Assembly: GCF_011601265.1 (NCBI RefSeq)
Contig: NZ_JAAOLX010000001.1
Location: 124,001 to 188,000, forward strand
Reading direction: 5' to 3'
Length of the DNA stretch: 64,000 nucleotides
Origin: Iodobacter violaceini
GTDB taxonomy: Bacteria > Pseudomonadota > Gammaproteobacteria > Burkholderiales > Chitinibacteraceae
Shown: positions 24,901-35,236 of the stretch, piece by piece
How the letters are laid out: the number at the start of each line of letters is the position of its first letter
Position numbering within the stretch: the first letter of the stretch is position 1
Translations under genes and position numbers: made by a program
Notes under the pieces: model-generated
The model's database searches: none
What the model was told of the DNA's origin: nothing
What the model saw: only the letters and a program-made list of their open reading frames with translations

Positions 24901-27042
24901 ATGCACAGAGAGTTAAAACTACCTCTTACCCGTATTTTCAAAACCGTGCTGAGCTACTCAGCCATGGCCGTGCTGGGCATGCTTTTAAGCAGCAAAATGA
25001 TAGAAATGCTGCTTGCCAGATCATCAGAACCTGAACCGCTTTCGCTGCTGAAAGACAGCTTGATGATTCTGGCCTGCATCCTGCTGCTGAGGCTGGTATG
25101 GCAACAACTGCTGCACCGGGATGTCCCCCGGAATAATCTCTCCGGCTACGGCAAAAAACTGGGAAGGCTGTTTTCTGTACTGGCCACATTTATTCTGATT
25201 TTTAGCGCCGCCAGCATTATTTACCGGGTAAATACCGCAGAAGAGATTCATGCAGCCAGAATGCAGGCCATTGTGGATTTAAAAATACGGCAAATATCCG
25301 ATTGGCTAAAAGAGCGGGAAAGCGATGCCGAGCTGCTGCAAACCAGTGACATTTATGCAGAGCTCTATCAACACTGGCACACTGATCCGGGCAAGAAAAC
25401 ACTGTTGCTTCAGCGGCTGGAGCAATTTAACAAAATAAAAGGCTTCAGGGCCAGCAGCCTGCTCGATCCGGAGGGCAATCTGCTCTGGAGCTCATCCCAA
25501 CTCCCGCCCCACCCGGCGCTGCAAATCACACTGCAACAGGCCATCAGAACACAAAAAATACAGAGGTTTGGCCCCTATCTGAATACACTGGCCCAGCCCA
25601 GCTTAGATTTTATCGCCCCGCTCAACACAAAAGATGGCGCGGCCCCTTTTATTATTTTGCACAGCAACCCCGCAAACTGGCTGTTTCCTGCTTTAGAAAA
25701 CCAGCCTGTTCCCAGCCAGACCAGCGATACCGTTTTATTCAGGCAAGAAGGGGATCAGATCCTGTTTTTAAATCAACCCCGCTTTAGCAAAGCCCCTCCG
25801 CTCACAACCAGAATATCGATTTCTAAACCCCTGCTTACATCACGTTTTTTAAGCAATAAATCCCCCTTTAATGCCATGCTTCGCGGCCGTGATTATCGTA
25901 ATGAAAAAGTAATGGGCATCGGCCGTGCAGTACCTGATACCGATTGGTATTTGATCTGCAAAATGGATCAGTCGGAGATTTATGATGAAATCATCAAAGA
26001 TGCCATCTGGATTAGCCTTGCCGGGCTGCTGGCGCTTTTTATGGCCAGAGCAAGCTATGTGATGTTGCGCCAGCAGGAGCAATTGGTATTGGCTGCCAAT
26101 ACCCGTCAGTTACAAAATGAGCGCTTGCAGGCCGTTAAGCTTTTTTCCAATATTGCAGACAACTCGGAAGACGCCATTTTCGCCAAAGATATGCAAGGCC
26201 GCTATATCCTGATCAACCGGGCAGCCAGCCGTTTTGTTGCACAAAGTGTCAGTGATTTACTGGGAAAATCTGACTATGATATTTTTCCGCCAGAGCAGGC
26301 AGAAATGCTGGTCAAAACGGGTCGTATTGCCATTGAAAATGGCATTGTACTGACTCAGGAAGAAACACTGGATCTGCCGGATGGTCAGCACGTTTTTTTA
26401 GCCACCAAAGGGCCGCTTTATGACGAAAAAGGCAAAATCATCGGCCTGTTTGGCGTGTCCCGCGATATCACCGAAAGAAAACAGGCCGAAATTGTATTAC
26501 GTGAAAGCGAAGAGCGCTTTCGCGCCATCGTTGAGCAGTCTTTAGCCGGCATTTATATTATTCATCGCCATCGTCTTAACTATGTAAACCCGGGCTTTGC
26601 CAGAATATTTGCATGGGATGATGCCGATACACTGATCAATATGGGTGATATCGGGCATTTGATCAGCGCAGAAGATCAGGAGCGGGTGCACCAGCTGATC
26701 CGGCTGGCCGAAAGCGGCGAAATAAGTGATGTTCACTTTTATTTTACCGGCGTAAGACAGGATCACGAGCTGATCGATATTGAGTTTTATGGCCGTAAAG
26801 TTGATAACAAGGGCCACCCTGCACTGATCGGCCTGATTCTGGACATCACTGAACGCAAATCCGTTGAGCAAACGCTGACTCAGCAGTCCGAAGAATTACG
26901 CCAGCGCAATGCCGAACTAGAGCGCTTTAACGCCGCGATGGTTGATCGCGAGCTGGATATGATAGAACTGAAGCGCCAGATCAAAGCTTTAAGTCATAAC
27001 ACCACGATATCAAGTGATGATTTATCTGGCACAACGCCATGA
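24901..27042 (+). CDS. Membrane PAS sensor protein lacking an output domain
   Basis: 713 aa. Two or three N-terminal membrane segments (about 15-30, 47-63, 90-110), a large periplasmic region to about residue 360, one further membrane segment (about 365-382), then PAS (about 410-530, ending [13 protein letters not shown]) and PAS (about 540-655, ending [13 protein letters not shown]). The C-terminus is a coiled coil containing [20 protein letters not shown], the block that often precedes a histidine kinase core. The protein stops there and the hybrid kinase gene starts 4 bp inside its end. It may have separated from a kinase or act as a sensor subunit. Confidence 0.85.
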   Translation: MHRELKLPLTRIFKTVLSYSAMAVLGMLLSSKMIEMLLARSSEPEPLSLLKDSLMILACILLLRLVWQQLLHRDVPRNNLSGYGKKLGRLFSVLATFILIFSAASIIYRVNTAEEIHAARMQAIVDLKIRQISDWLKERESDAELLQTSDIYAELYQHWHTDPGKKTLLLQRLEQFNKIKGFRASSLLDPEGNLLWSSSQLPPHPALQITLQQAIRTQKIQRFGPYLNTLAQPSLDFIAPLNTKDGAAPFIILHSNPANWLFPALENQPVPSQTSDTVLFRQEGDQILFLNQPRFSKAPPLTTRISISKPLLTSRFLSNKSPFNAMLRGRDYRNEKVMGIGRAVPDTDWYLICKMDQSEIYDEIIKDAIWISLAGLLALFMARASYVMLRQQEQLVLAANTRQLQNERLQAVKLFSNIADNSEDAIFAKDMQGRYILINRAASRFVAQSVSDLLGKSDYDIFPPEQAEMLVKTGRIAIENGIVLTQEETLDLPDGQHVFLATKGPLYDEKGKIIGLFGVSRDITERKQAEIVLRESEERFRAIVEQSLAGIYIIHRHRLNYVNPGFARIFAWDDADTLINMGDIGHLISAEDQERVHQLIRLAESGEISDVHFYFTGVRQDHELIDIEFYGRKVDNKGHPALIGLILDITERKSVEQTLTQQSEELRQRNAELERFNAAMVDRELDMIELKRQIKALSHNTTISSDDLSGTTP

Positions 27043-30000
27043 ATACCCCTGCTGAACAAACACTCCCCCTCCTGTGGCAACGCTTACAAACACACCGGGG
27101 CCTGCACTATATTCTCGCCTGCATGCTACCCATGCTGATGCTGATTCTTCGCAGCGAATTTTCGGTTTCGCTGGGCGATCGGACACTGCTGATCCTGTAT
27201 ATTTTGCCCATAATAATCAGCGCTTTTTTAGGAGGATTTCTACCGGGCCTGATCAGCACACTGATATCGGCAGTATGTGCCGCTTATTTGATACCCCCTG
27301 CAAATAGCTTTGCCATTGCGGCTCCATACGATCTTTTACAGTGGGCCATTTTGCTCATTAATGGGCTTTTACTGAGCTTACTCAGCGAATATCTGCACCG
27401 CTCACGCAAAAATGCATCCGATCGCTGGCAAGCAATGCTTGCCATTCAGAATCAATTACTGCAAAGCGAGCTACGCTTTCAGGCCACATTTGAGCAAGCC
27501 GCCATGGGCATTGCACTGGTAGCCCCCAACGGACAATGGCTGCGTGTGAACCAGAAGCTTTGCCAAATCATGGGCTATCAGCAGGGCGAGCTATTGCAGA
27601 TAGGCTTTCAGGATATAACCCACCCTGAAGACTTACAAACCGACGAGGACTATGTGGCGCAGGTGCTGGCAGGCCAGCTGCAAACCTACTCGATGCAAAA
27701 ACGATATATACGCAAAGATGGCGATTTAATCTGGGCCAACCTCACCGTATCCTTAGTGCGGACCCCTTCTGGTGAGCCCAATTATTTTATTTCTGTGGTC
27801 GAAGATATCCAGGCCAGAAAACAAGCTGAGGCCGCTTTAAAAGAAAGTGCTTCTGCATTAAAAGAAGCCCAGCAACTGGCCTGCATTGGCAACTGGAGCT
27901 GGCAAGTGGCCGAAGATGTACACGACTGGTCGGAAGAAATTTACTCGATTTATGGCAGAGACCCGGCACTGGGCCCGGCCCTTTATCCCGAAGTGCAATC
28001 CTATTTTTCAGCAGAGAGCTGGCAGCAATTATCCGGCGCGGTCAATCGCTGCTTAAAGGAAGGCTTGGCCTATGAATGTGATGCCGGGGTGATCCGTGAT
28101 GATGGAAGGCATCGCTGGATTACTGCGAGGGGAAAAGCCCGCCGCGATGCATCGGGAAAAATATCTGCTTTGTATGGCACGGTACAAGATATTACCGGGC
28201 GTAAAAATGCCGAAATCGCCCTGATCAACAGCCAGAATGAAGCACTGGAAAAACAAAACCGCGACCGCCTTGCCGCGCTAAACCTGATGGAAGACGCCAT
28301 TTCCGCCCGCTCCAGCGCAGAAGCCAGCAATGCCGCCCTGAAAGAAAGCGAGCAGCGCCTGCTGATGGCTCAGGAAGGCGCTCATGTGGGCATCTGGAAC
28401 TGGGACATCGCCAACAATCAAATTTACTGGTCACCCGAATGCGCCAGGCTCTATGACACGCCTGACGACCAGAAAATCAGCCGCCGCCACTGGCGCTCAT
28501 GCATCTGCCCTGAGGACTGGCTGAGAATAGAATCTCTGCTCAAAAATAAGAATGCTTACCGGGAAGCCTTTGAGGTGGAGTACCGTATTTGTAAAAGATC
28601 CGGGGAAATCCGCTGGCTGATCAGTAAAGGCCGGGCGCAATACCTGGAGAACGGCCAGTTGCACCGTATCTCCGGCATTGTGCTGGATATTACCGAGCGT
28701 AAAAAAACCGAAGAGCAATTGCGCAAATTATTTTTGGCGGTAGAGCAAAGCCCGGAAAATGTCATCATTACCGACGCGCGTTTGTGCATCGATTATGTAA
28801 ACACCTCATTCGTGCAGAACACCGGCTACAGCAAAGAAGAAGTCATCGGGCAGCCATCGCGCTTTCTGCAATCGGGCCTGACCCCGGCAAGCACCTACAC
28901 CAGCTTAAAACAGGCGCTGAAGTCTGGCATGGCCTGGCATGGGGAATTTATTAACCAGCGTAAAAATGGTGAAATTTATACGGTATTTGCGTCTATTTCC
29001 CCCATCCGCCAGGAAGACGGAAAAATCACCCACTACCTGGGCACACAAGAAGATATCACCGAGAAAAAACGCTTAGGACTGGAGCTGGACCGCCACCGCT
29101 TTCACCTGGAAGAGCTGGTTTCTGAGCGGACTGTACAGCTGGCCGAATCACGCGAAAAAGCAGAATCGGCCAATCTGGCCAAGAGTGCGTTTCTTGCCAA
29201 TATGAGCCATGAGATTCGCACGCCCATGAATGCCATTATGGGGCTGACCCATTTGCTGCTGCGGGATGGCGCTACCCCGCATCAGTCGCTGCGGCTCAAT
29301 AAAATAAATCACGCCGCCCAGCACCTGTTATCTGTCATTAACGACATCCTCGATTTATCTAAAATAGAGGCCGGAAAATTACACCTGGAGCAAAGCGATT
29401 TCTCGCTGACCGCCCTGTTTGATAATGTCTGCACACTGATTAACGATACCGCTTCAGCCAAAGGGCTGGCGATTGAAACCCATATTGACAAAGTACCCTC
29501 CTGGCTGCATGGCGATGCTACCCGGCTGCGCCAGGCCCTGCTGAATTACGCCAGTAATGCCGTGAAGTTTACCGAACAGGGCAAAATCACTCTGAGTGTC
29601 AGCGTAGAAGAAGAGCTTGCCGATGAGCGGCTCTTGCTGCGCTTTCAGGTACAAGACAGTGGTATCGGCATTGAGCCTGACAAAATCCCCAGACTCTTTC
29701 AAAACTTTGAGCAGGCCGATGTATCGACTACCCGTAAATACGGCGGCACGGGCCTTGGCTTAGCCATCACCCGGCGCCTTGCTGAAATCATGGGCGGCAG
29801 TGCAGGCGTGATGGCTGCGCCCGTCAGGGGCAGTATTTTTTGGTTTACCGCCCTGATCAGCAAGGGCAGCGGCCCCCGCACTCAGCCAGACCCGCAAAGC
29901 CTGGCACAGACAGAAGCCGAGCTGCGCCAGTGTGCAGGCGCCCGTCTCTTAGTCGTGGAAGACAATAGTATTAACCTGGAAGTCATTCTGGATTTACTGG

Positions 30001-30950
30001 ATGGCAGCGGCCTGATACTGGATACCGCGGTCAATGGCCAGGAAGCACTGGAAAAAGCCCGGGCCAATCAGTACCAGCTGATTTTGATGGATATTCAAAT
30101 GCCGGTGATGGACGGGCTGGAAGCCACAAGAAAGATCCGCCAGCTGCCTGGCTGGCAAAACCAGGCCATCCTTGCCTTAACCGCCAGCGCCTTTGATGAG
30201 AACAAACAAGCCTGTGAAGAGGCAGGTGTAAATGGCTTTATCAGTAAACCCGTCAGCCCCGAATCCTTATTTAAAGCCCTGCTGCAATGGCTGCCTAAAA
30301 ATCACCCCAAAGATCAGCCACTGCGCTTTGAACAACGCACAAAACAAGCCAGCCTGATTCAAGAACAAGAGCTTGCAAGGCTGGCCGCGCTGCCCAGGCT
30401 GAATATCAGCCGTGCCCTTGAAATGCTCAGAGGAAACAGTGCCAAATATCTGGATTTACTCCGCCGCTTTGTCAGCAGCCATGCTGGCGATATGGCCCGG
30501 CTGGACGAGCACTTGCTCGCCGGGCAGCCGCGCGAAAGCCTGCTGATCGCCCATACGCTGAAAGGCGCAGCGGCGGTTTTAAGCGTCGATAATATTGCAG
30601 AACTCGCAGCCCGGCTGGAAGCGGCCCTCAATCAGCAGCTACCCGCAGCAGAGCGAAACCCGCTGATGGATGAAATAAACCATGAGCTTGTGCAGCTCAA
30701 TAAGCTGCTTTTTCCACCCGCTGAAGAGGCAGACTACCCTCTGTCTAAAATTCTGGCCGGGCTGGATTTACTCCTCAGCCAGAACGATACCGCCTCACTC
30801 ACGCTGTTTGATCAGCACGCAGAGCAACTCTTCAAAACCTTAGGCCCCGCCACAGAAGAGCTGGCAAGCCAGATAGGGCAATTTAACTTTGAAACCGCCT
30901 CGGGCACCTTACAACAGCTCATCAGTAAGGCGCATCTTAAAGGCGATTAA
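27039..30950 (+). CDS. Hybrid sensor histidine kinase (PAS-HisKA-HATPase-REC-Hpt)
   Basis: 1303 aa. Three to four N-terminal membrane segments (about 20-115) resemble the DUF4118/KdpD-type membrane sensor. Four PAS/PAC units follow (about 140-265, 275-395, 435-555, 565-685). HisKA phosphorylation site H724 ([11 protein letters not shown]), HATPase with [12 protein letters not shown], receiver with D1018 ([11 protein letters not shown]), and an Hpt domain with H1172 ([10 protein letters not shown]). It is a full phosphorelay in one chain that needs an external receiver; the receiver of the REC-HD-GYP protein two genes upstream is the natural candidate. ATG overlaps the stop of the previous gene (ATGA). 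Confidence 0.94.
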   Translation: MNTPAEQTLPLLWQRLQTHRGLHYILACMLPMLMLILRSEFSVSLGDRTLLILYILPIIISAFLGGFLPGLISTLISAVCAAYLIPPANSFAIAAPYDLLQWAILLINGLLLSLLSEYLHRSRKNASDRWQAMLAIQNQLLQSELRFQATFEQAAMGIALVAPNGQWLRVNQKLCQIMGYQQGELLQIGFQDITHPEDLQTDEDYVAQVLAGQLQTYSMQKRYIRKDGDLIWANLTVSLVRTPSGEPNYFISVVEDIQARKQAEAALKESASALKEAQQLACIGNWSWQVAEDVHDWSEEIYSIYGRDPALGPALYPEVQSYFSAESWQQLSGAVNRCLKEGLAYECDAGVIRDDGRHRWITARGKARRDASGKISALYGTVQDITGRKNAEIALINSQNEALEKQNRDRLAALNLMEDAISARSSAEASNAALKESEQRLLMAQEGAHVGIWNWDIANNQIYWSPECARLYDTPDDQKISRRHWRSCICPEDWLRIESLLKNKNAYREAFEVEYRICKRSGEIRWLISKGRAQYLENGQLHRISGIVLDITERKKTEEQLRKLFLAVEQSPENVIITDARLCIDYVNTSFVQNTGYSKEEVIGQPSRFLQSGLTPASTYTSLKQALKSGMAWHGEFINQRKNGEIYTVFASISPIRQEDGKITHYLGTQEDITEKKRLGLELDRHRFHLEELVSERTVQLAESREKAESANLAKSAFLANMSHEIRTPMNAIMGLTHLLLRDGATPHQSLRLNKINHAAQHLLSVINDILDLSKIEAGKLHLEQSDFSLTALFDNVCTLINDTASAKGLAIETHIDKVPSWLHGDATRLRQALLNYASNAVKFTEQGKITLSVSVEEELADERLLLRFQVQDSGIGIEPDKIPRLFQNFEQADVSTTRKYGGTGLGLAITRRLAEIMGGSAGVMAAPVRGSIFWFTALISKGSGPRTQPDPQSLAQTEAELRQCAGARLLVVEDNSINLEVILDLLDGSGLILDTAVNGQEALEKARANQYQLILMDIQMPVMDGLEATRKIRQLPGWQNQAILALTASAFDENKQACEEAGVNGFISKPVSPESLFKALLQWLPKNHPKDQPLRFEQRTKQASLIQEQELARLAALPRLNISRALEMLRGNSAKYLDLLRRFVSSHAGDMARLDEHLLAGQPRESLLIAHTLKGAAAVLSVDNIAELAARLEAALNQQLPAAERNPLMDEINHELVQLNKLLFPPAEEADYPLSKILAGLDLLLSQNDTASLTLFDQHAEQLFKTLGPATEELASQIGQFNFETASGTLQQLISKAHLKGD

Positions 30951-31372
30951 GCCTGCCCAACTGCCCTTGTGGCGGCACTCTGCTTGTACAGCATTTTTTT
31001 CAGGCGATTACGAATCAACGAATGCTCATTTCACAGAATAGAACCTGTAGCCACCCAGAGCTCTGAAAGTAACCCGGGCAAGCCCAATTAACAGCACACA
31101 AATCATAGAAATATCAGGTCAATTTGGCGTAATATGACTACATATGTTATGTCAGACTAATCAGAAGGGGCCTATTGGAGTGTACGTTGATACCTGATCC
31201 CGCTGCACCGAAGGGCATCTGGATTTATCAATCCACACTGAACCATGTTGCCAGCCACACAGTACCAGCCTATTTGCTTACCGCTCTGCTCACTATCCGA
31301 CCTTAATCGTAAATTACGCCTGCGGCTAAACCGCAATACAGGACACCAATATTTGCATCTCCAGGTAAATGT
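30951..31372. other. Gene-free stretch upstream of the accessory patch
   Basis: 422 bp with no convincing ORF on either strand, no tRNA and no clear terminator behind the kinase gene. It marks the change from the signalling locus to the accessory genes and probably holds the promoter of the 31373 gene. Confidence 0.5.
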
Positions 31373-31930
31373 ATGAGCTACGAAGAAGAAACCGAGGACA
31401 TACCGTTCACAGCCGAAATGGAAGCTGAATTCCGACAGATCGCTCGCGACAACGCTCCAGCCAGGCTTGCACAACTAGCAAAAGCCCAAGACGACACCGA
31501 CGCATTTACTCACCTGCCCTATGCTGCAGCAGCGGCGTTCCATCTTGAACAGTTTGCCGATGCCAGACAATTTGCCGAACGTGCGCTCGTCCTGGCTTCG
31601 GCTTTTAAAGTGAACTGGAACTACGGCAACGCCATTCACCTCGGACACACAGTGCTTGGTCTTCTCGCCCTCAATGCTAAGGACAATGCCACTGCGATCA
31701 ACGAGCTATACGAGTCAGGCAAAATGCCAGGTTCACCACAGCTCAATTCTTTTGGGCCGACAATGCAGCTCGCCCGTGCCCTTCTGAAAGAAGGTCATGT
31801 TGAGCCAGTTTTGGCCTATCTGAACCAATGCCGGGAATTCTGGGAAATGGGTGGTATTTGGCTTGATCTTTGGGAACGAAAAATCCGGGAAGGTCATATT
31901 CCTAATTTCTTTCAGCACAACAATGTGTGA
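31373..31930 (+). CDS. TPR-like helical protein of unknown function
   Basis: 185 aa, soluble and all-helical. The block AAFHLEQFADARQFAERALVLA (about 60-80) has the spacing of a tetratricopeptide repeat and is followed by further degenerate helical pairs (HTVLGLLALNAKDNATAINEL). No signal peptide or enzyme motif. An AGG ribosome-binding site lies 8 bases upstream. First gene of a patch whose codon choice (more CTT, GCA, CGC mixed) differs somewhat from its neighbours by eye. Possibly an immunity or adaptor protein; that is a guess. Confidence 0.7.
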   Translation: MSYEEETEDIPFTAEMEAEFRQIARDNAPARLAQLAKAQDDTDAFTHLPYAAAAAFHLEQFADARQFAERALVLASAFKVNWNYGNAIHLGHTVLGLLALNAKDNATAINELYESGKMPGSPQLNSFGPTMQLARALLKEGHVEPVLAYLNQCREFWEMGGIWLDLWERKIREGHIPNFFQHNNV

Positions 31931-31936
31931 ACGAAC

Positions 31937-32028
31937 GCCCAACGTGGCACTTAACCTTACACCCTTTTTTGCTGGGCGATAAAGCCTCGAAGTACCGGTT
32001 AACTCTGCGTTTGCTGCCACAGTTGAAT
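31937..32028 (+). other. attC-like imperfect inverted repeat (tentative)
   Basis: Directly after the TPR-like gene: GCCCAAC-GTGGCA (31937-31949) pairs with TGCCAC-A-GTTGAAT (32015-32028), with one unpaired base between the two boxes, and an inner TTAACC (31951) / GGTTAA (31998). GCCCAAC fits RYYYAAC and GTTGAAT fits GTTRRRY, the outer boxes of integron attC sites, but the two outer boxes are only partly complementary and the arms are asymmetric. No integrase gene is in the window. Confidence 0.25.
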
Positions 32029-32071
32029 GCATAGCAACGAGCGACCCTGATAATAATTGAAAGATAATCAC

Positions 32072-33265
32072 ATGTTTAAAGACTGCGCGCTCTACTTCCC
32101 ACTGGAAAAACTGCCTCTCAAGTCTGCATTTCCAAATGGAAAATCAAACGGTGGGCTGTTCCGCTCCGCAACTTGGTTCGAATATGAATCCGGAGAAGGC
32201 ACCGTAAGACTGAATTTAAATCATGAAAACCTTGCAGAACACCTCCGCGGGTTTCGAGGATACATCGCTCAATTGCCTGATAACGGCGTTGCACGAAGTG
32301 AGGCCCAGCGCCTGATCCAATTAACACAGGCAGCCGTGGGCGTGATTTTGCCTCATCCGGCATCACCAGACTCTCAGTTGTTTGCCTCGTTGATGAAGTT
32401 AATCAAGCAATTCGACGGGTTTATGTTTGTTGCCGGCAGCATTTTGCTACCCGACGGATCGTTTCTCATCGGGCCAATGGCTAATCAGTCTGAAATAAGC
32501 GACTCGCTCCCAGCCCCCTCCATCCGTTCTGTGAATCCGGAGGAGTTACGCCATTCAGGCCACATAAACGAAGGCGATGCACTCCGTGTGTCCCAACGCG
32601 AGAACAACTATCTTCAACTTGCTGAACGGGGTTTCATTTGTGCTCGGTGGCTGCCTTTGTATCGTACAGAAGACCATACAAACAAGCTGCGTCCTGTGGA
32701 AGAGATTGTCGCCCGGTTACTGGCACTAGAAGCACTATTCTTTTGGGTTGCAGCACCAGAAGACGTGACATCTTCAGAACGACTCCTTGCCTTCGTGAGC
32801 CGGAACATGCTGCGCGACCACCTTACAGTAGAAGAGAACGATATCCTGTCCCTCCAAAGGACAGAGGCAAACGACACCCATGCCAGCATTATCGGGTGGC
32901 ACCTTGAGAACATGTGGGCTCTCGCTTGGATTCTTGGCTTCGAACCTCCTCCACCTTTCTTCCAGGGACAACTACCACAGGAAATCACCAACAGCATGCT
33001 TTACGAGTTCCTACCCGACTTCGATGCAACGGTTTCCGGGTTTCAGGCAGGAGTCACGGTGCGCTCCATAGATGAAGTCACTCAGCTTGAGGATCTATAT
33101 TACTGCGCACATAACGCAGTAAGGAGCGCTCAATCGGGAAAGGACACGGTGCCACAAGAGTGGCATCCAGTTCGTGACGGCGGAGCAATTCATGAGCGCC
33201 GTCACTCCCTGACGTGGGCGGTGTCACCGGGCATTGCGTGGAATGATACTGATCTCTCCACATGA
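32072..33265 (+). CDS. DUF4272-like protein
   Basis: 397 aa. The C-terminal half (about 200-300: EIVARLLALEALFFWV...IIGWHLENMWALAWILGF) resembles the uncharacterised DUF4272 family, which often lies near polymorphic toxin or secretion genes. The N-terminal ~190 residues look like a separate domain with a predicted alpha/beta pattern. Cytoplasmic by sequence. ATG 32072 is preferred over the in-frame TTG at 32057. Family assignment is from recalled pattern only; function unknown. Confidence 0.65.
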   Translation: MFKDCALYFPLEKLPLKSAFPNGKSNGGLFRSATWFEYESGEGTVRLNLNHENLAEHLRGFRGYIAQLPDNGVARSEAQRLIQLTQAAVGVILPHPASPDSQLFASLMKLIKQFDGFMFVAGSILLPDGSFLIGPMANQSEISDSLPAPSIRSVNPEELRHSGHINEGDALRVSQRENNYLQLAERGFICARWLPLYRTEDHTNKLRPVEEIVARLLALEALFFWVAAPEDVTSSERLLAFVSRNMLRDHLTVEENDILSLQRTEANDTHASIIGWHLENMWALAWILGFEPPPPFFQGQLPQEITNSMLYEFLPDFDATVSGFQAGVTVRSIDEVTQLEDLYYCAHNAVRSAQSGKDTVPQEWHPVRDGGAIHERRHSLTWAVSPGIAWNDTDLST

Positions 33266-33441
33266 TAGTTAAGCGTAAATCTGTAGGCCCCCCCATTGCT
33301 CTCACTAAGCAATATTTCCGGTATTGTCAGCAGAATGCTGGTAGATGCGCTTGCCGCAGACAAGTAGTAACGCCAGTCACTTTGCTTAATCTGGCTCGCT
33401 GCGCGCCGCTTACCTAAATGTTTTGCACCAGGAGCAAAGCA

Positions 33442-33900
33442 ATGATTGTTGAACGAATTTTCATCAGCCCGGAGCGTGGCGCGGCTCAGGCAGAGTGTGA
33501 ACAGATCACGGTTCAAAGCCAAAAGGGCATTCAGGGTGACCGTAACTTTTGCAAAAGAACGCACCCCGGCCAAAATATCACCCTGGCTGAGGCTGAAGAA
33601 ATTGAGCGTTTTTGTACTGAGCACTCCCGCCCTGCAGATCTGTCGGTCACACGCCGCAATCTGATCACCCGGGGTGTAAGGTTAAACGAGCTGGTGAATG
33701 TGGAATTCTCAATCGGCAATGTAAGGCTGCGCGGCATTGAGCTGTGCGAGCCATGCAGCCTGATGGGCAACAGCCTGAGCAGTGAAACCCTTAGCTCTGC
33801 TGCGGTAATAAAGCACTGGCTTCACCGCGGCGGCCTGCTGGCCGACGTGCTCAGCAGCGGAGAGATCACGCGCGGGGATGGCATTAAAATTGATACATAA
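33442..33900 (+). CDS. MOSC-domain protein
   Basis: 152 aa. MOSC domains are found in molybdenum-cofactor sulfurases and in YiiM/YuaD-type proteins that bind sulfur on a conserved cysteine. Visible here are QKGIQGDRNF, a cysteine pair ELCEPCSLM (about 106-114) and the terminal signature HRGGLLADVLSSGEITRGD. ATG 33442 follows AGGAGC 7 bases upstream; the longer frame from 33418 is rejected. Its codon use is like the core genes rather than the surrounding accessory patch. Confidence 0.85.
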   Translation: MIVERIFISPERGAAQAECEQITVQSQKGIQGDRNFCKRTHPGQNITLAEAEEIERFCTEHSRPADLSVTRRNLITRGVRLNELVNVEFSIGNVRLRGIELCEPCSLMGNSLSSETLSSAAVIKHWLHRGGLLADVLSSGEITRGDGIKIDT

Positions 33901-33957
33901 GCATTTATTCAACAGGGCGCCTGGCTGCGCCCGCAAATCCAAGACTCAGGCATCACA

Positions 33958-34608
33958 ATGCTACCCACACCTGCATCAGAATTAATTAAAACTATAGAAG
34001 AAATCGCGTCCCTATCCAGAGACCGCGAGCAGTTCACAAAGCGGGCAGCGGAGGCCGCGGAGCTTTGGGGAGCAGAAGCAATTCCACAGTTATGCTCTCT
34101 CTATCATGGCGATCCGTGTCCGCCCCCTCAATACAAGGAAGCGTTCCCGGGGCTTGGAGCCTGGCTAAGTGCCAAACAATTTGCCATCTTCGAGATTTAC
34201 TTCCACCTTGGTAAGGCAGCCCTTCCTGAACTGCGTTCAGTGGCATTTGGTGATTACGATTGGATTCAAGGCAACGCACTGGAAATTTTATGTCGTTTTG
34301 CAGCCGCCGGAATTGAACGAGAAGAGATTCTCCAGGACATTCAGCGGGAATCACCCCACTTCCGGGATGAAGCAATGCTCTATACCGTTGCGCCATTAAT
34401 CCCATATGAAGACTCAACCCCCGGGCTTCGCGAGGTACTCACTTTTCTGCGAGATCAGGCCGGCTTCTCTTCAGCCTATGATGCCACCCGCAACAATGAT
34501 CTTGCTCACGTCGGTTTTGTTGAAGAACAAGCTGCACTAAACGAAACCTCTGAAATCGGAGTTAGTACTTCCCACGAGCAAAATAATCCGTGGTGGAAAC
34601 TCTGGTGA
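33958..34608 (+). CDS. HEAT-like helical protein with WWKLW tail
   Basis: 216 aa, all-helical, with repeat-like segments (GKAALPELRSVAFGDYDWIQGNALEIL) that recall HEAT repeats. The last residues are NNPWWKLW, an aromatic tail like the WW(K/R)(F/L)W ends seen on various bacterial proteins and on some secretion-associated or immunity proteins. No signal peptide. The 57-bp gap before it contains a GGGCGC/GCGCCC hairpin (33915-33932). Function unknown. Confidence 0.65.
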   Translation: MLPTPASELIKTIEEIASLSRDREQFTKRAAEAAELWGAEAIPQLCSLYHGDPCPPPQYKEAFPGLGAWLSAKQFAIFEIYFHLGKAALPELRSVAFGDYDWIQGNALEILCRFAAAGIEREEILQDIQRESPHFRDEAMLYTVAPLIPYEDSTPGLREVLTFLRDQAGFSSAYDATRNNDLAHVGFVEEQAALNETSEIGVSTSHEQNNPWWKLW

Positions 34609-34684
34609 TAGCACTACCTGGGTCAAGATCATTTATTTCGGACGCAGCGATCCTTGCTTACAACACCAGACGACACTGAACGCT

Positions 34685-35095
34685 ATGCACCAATACCGTG
34701 TAACAAAGTACAACCCCAAACTTAGAAATCCCGATGGCACCTACCCAGCAGAGGAATGGACGTCACGCGCAGACATTGGCAACTCATTTGGCGGCGTATG
34801 TTTAACCCGGGAGGAATATCTCCGCGTTGAGCAAGCGTACCTTGATACTGCAGCCGCATTTCTAAGCGAAGCTGGAATCAGCGAACTCACAGTCACGGGC
34901 CTTGAGAATCACCGTAAATATCCCAATGCACCCCAGGAGGGGAGTCATATAAAAGCTGAAGCAGCACCAGCAGTGTTGCGCTCGTTACTGAGAGAAGATT
35001 TTTGGTGCAAGCTCGAGTCTCATGCCGCATTCATACACATTGGCTATGATTACTACATGTATATCGGTATGCCAATTGAAAGCAAGCATCCATAA
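34685..35095 (+). CDS. Conserved orphan protein (136 aa)
   Basis: Starts MHQYRVTKYNP and contains EEWTSRADIGNSFGG and DYYMYIG. I recall similar short proteins scattered in unrelated bacteria, usually alone or beside other unknowns, but no function. It has no signal peptide, and the alternating alpha/beta pattern suggests a compact single domain. No obvious ribosome-binding site. Last gene of the accessory patch. Confidence 0.65.
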   Translation: MHQYRVTKYNPKLRNPDGTYPAEEWTSRADIGNSFGGVCLTREEYLRVEQAYLDTAAAFLSEAGISELTVTGLENHRKYPNAPQEGSHIKAEAAPAVLRSLLREDFWCKLESHAAFIHIGYDYYMYIGMPIESKHP

Positions 35096-35236
35096 TCCCG
35101 CAACCCAATGGGCTTTTCATCGAGACGGTCCAATCCCCATACCTGTTAGTCGCGGACTAGCCATTTGTGCGTATTTTTTATAAAACTGCGGCAGCCGCTG
35201 AGATGGCCGAAAAATAATCTGTGATTAGGGTAAGCA

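Noticed and set aside
31172-31474. 100-aa minus-strand frame before the TPR-like gene
   Set aside because: Cysteine/tryptophan-rich random-looking sequence overlapping a better gene on the other strand.
33266-33441. attC-like site after the DUF4272-like gene (GTTAAGC near 33268)
   Set aside because: No complementary RYYYAAC box and no foldable arms; probably chance.
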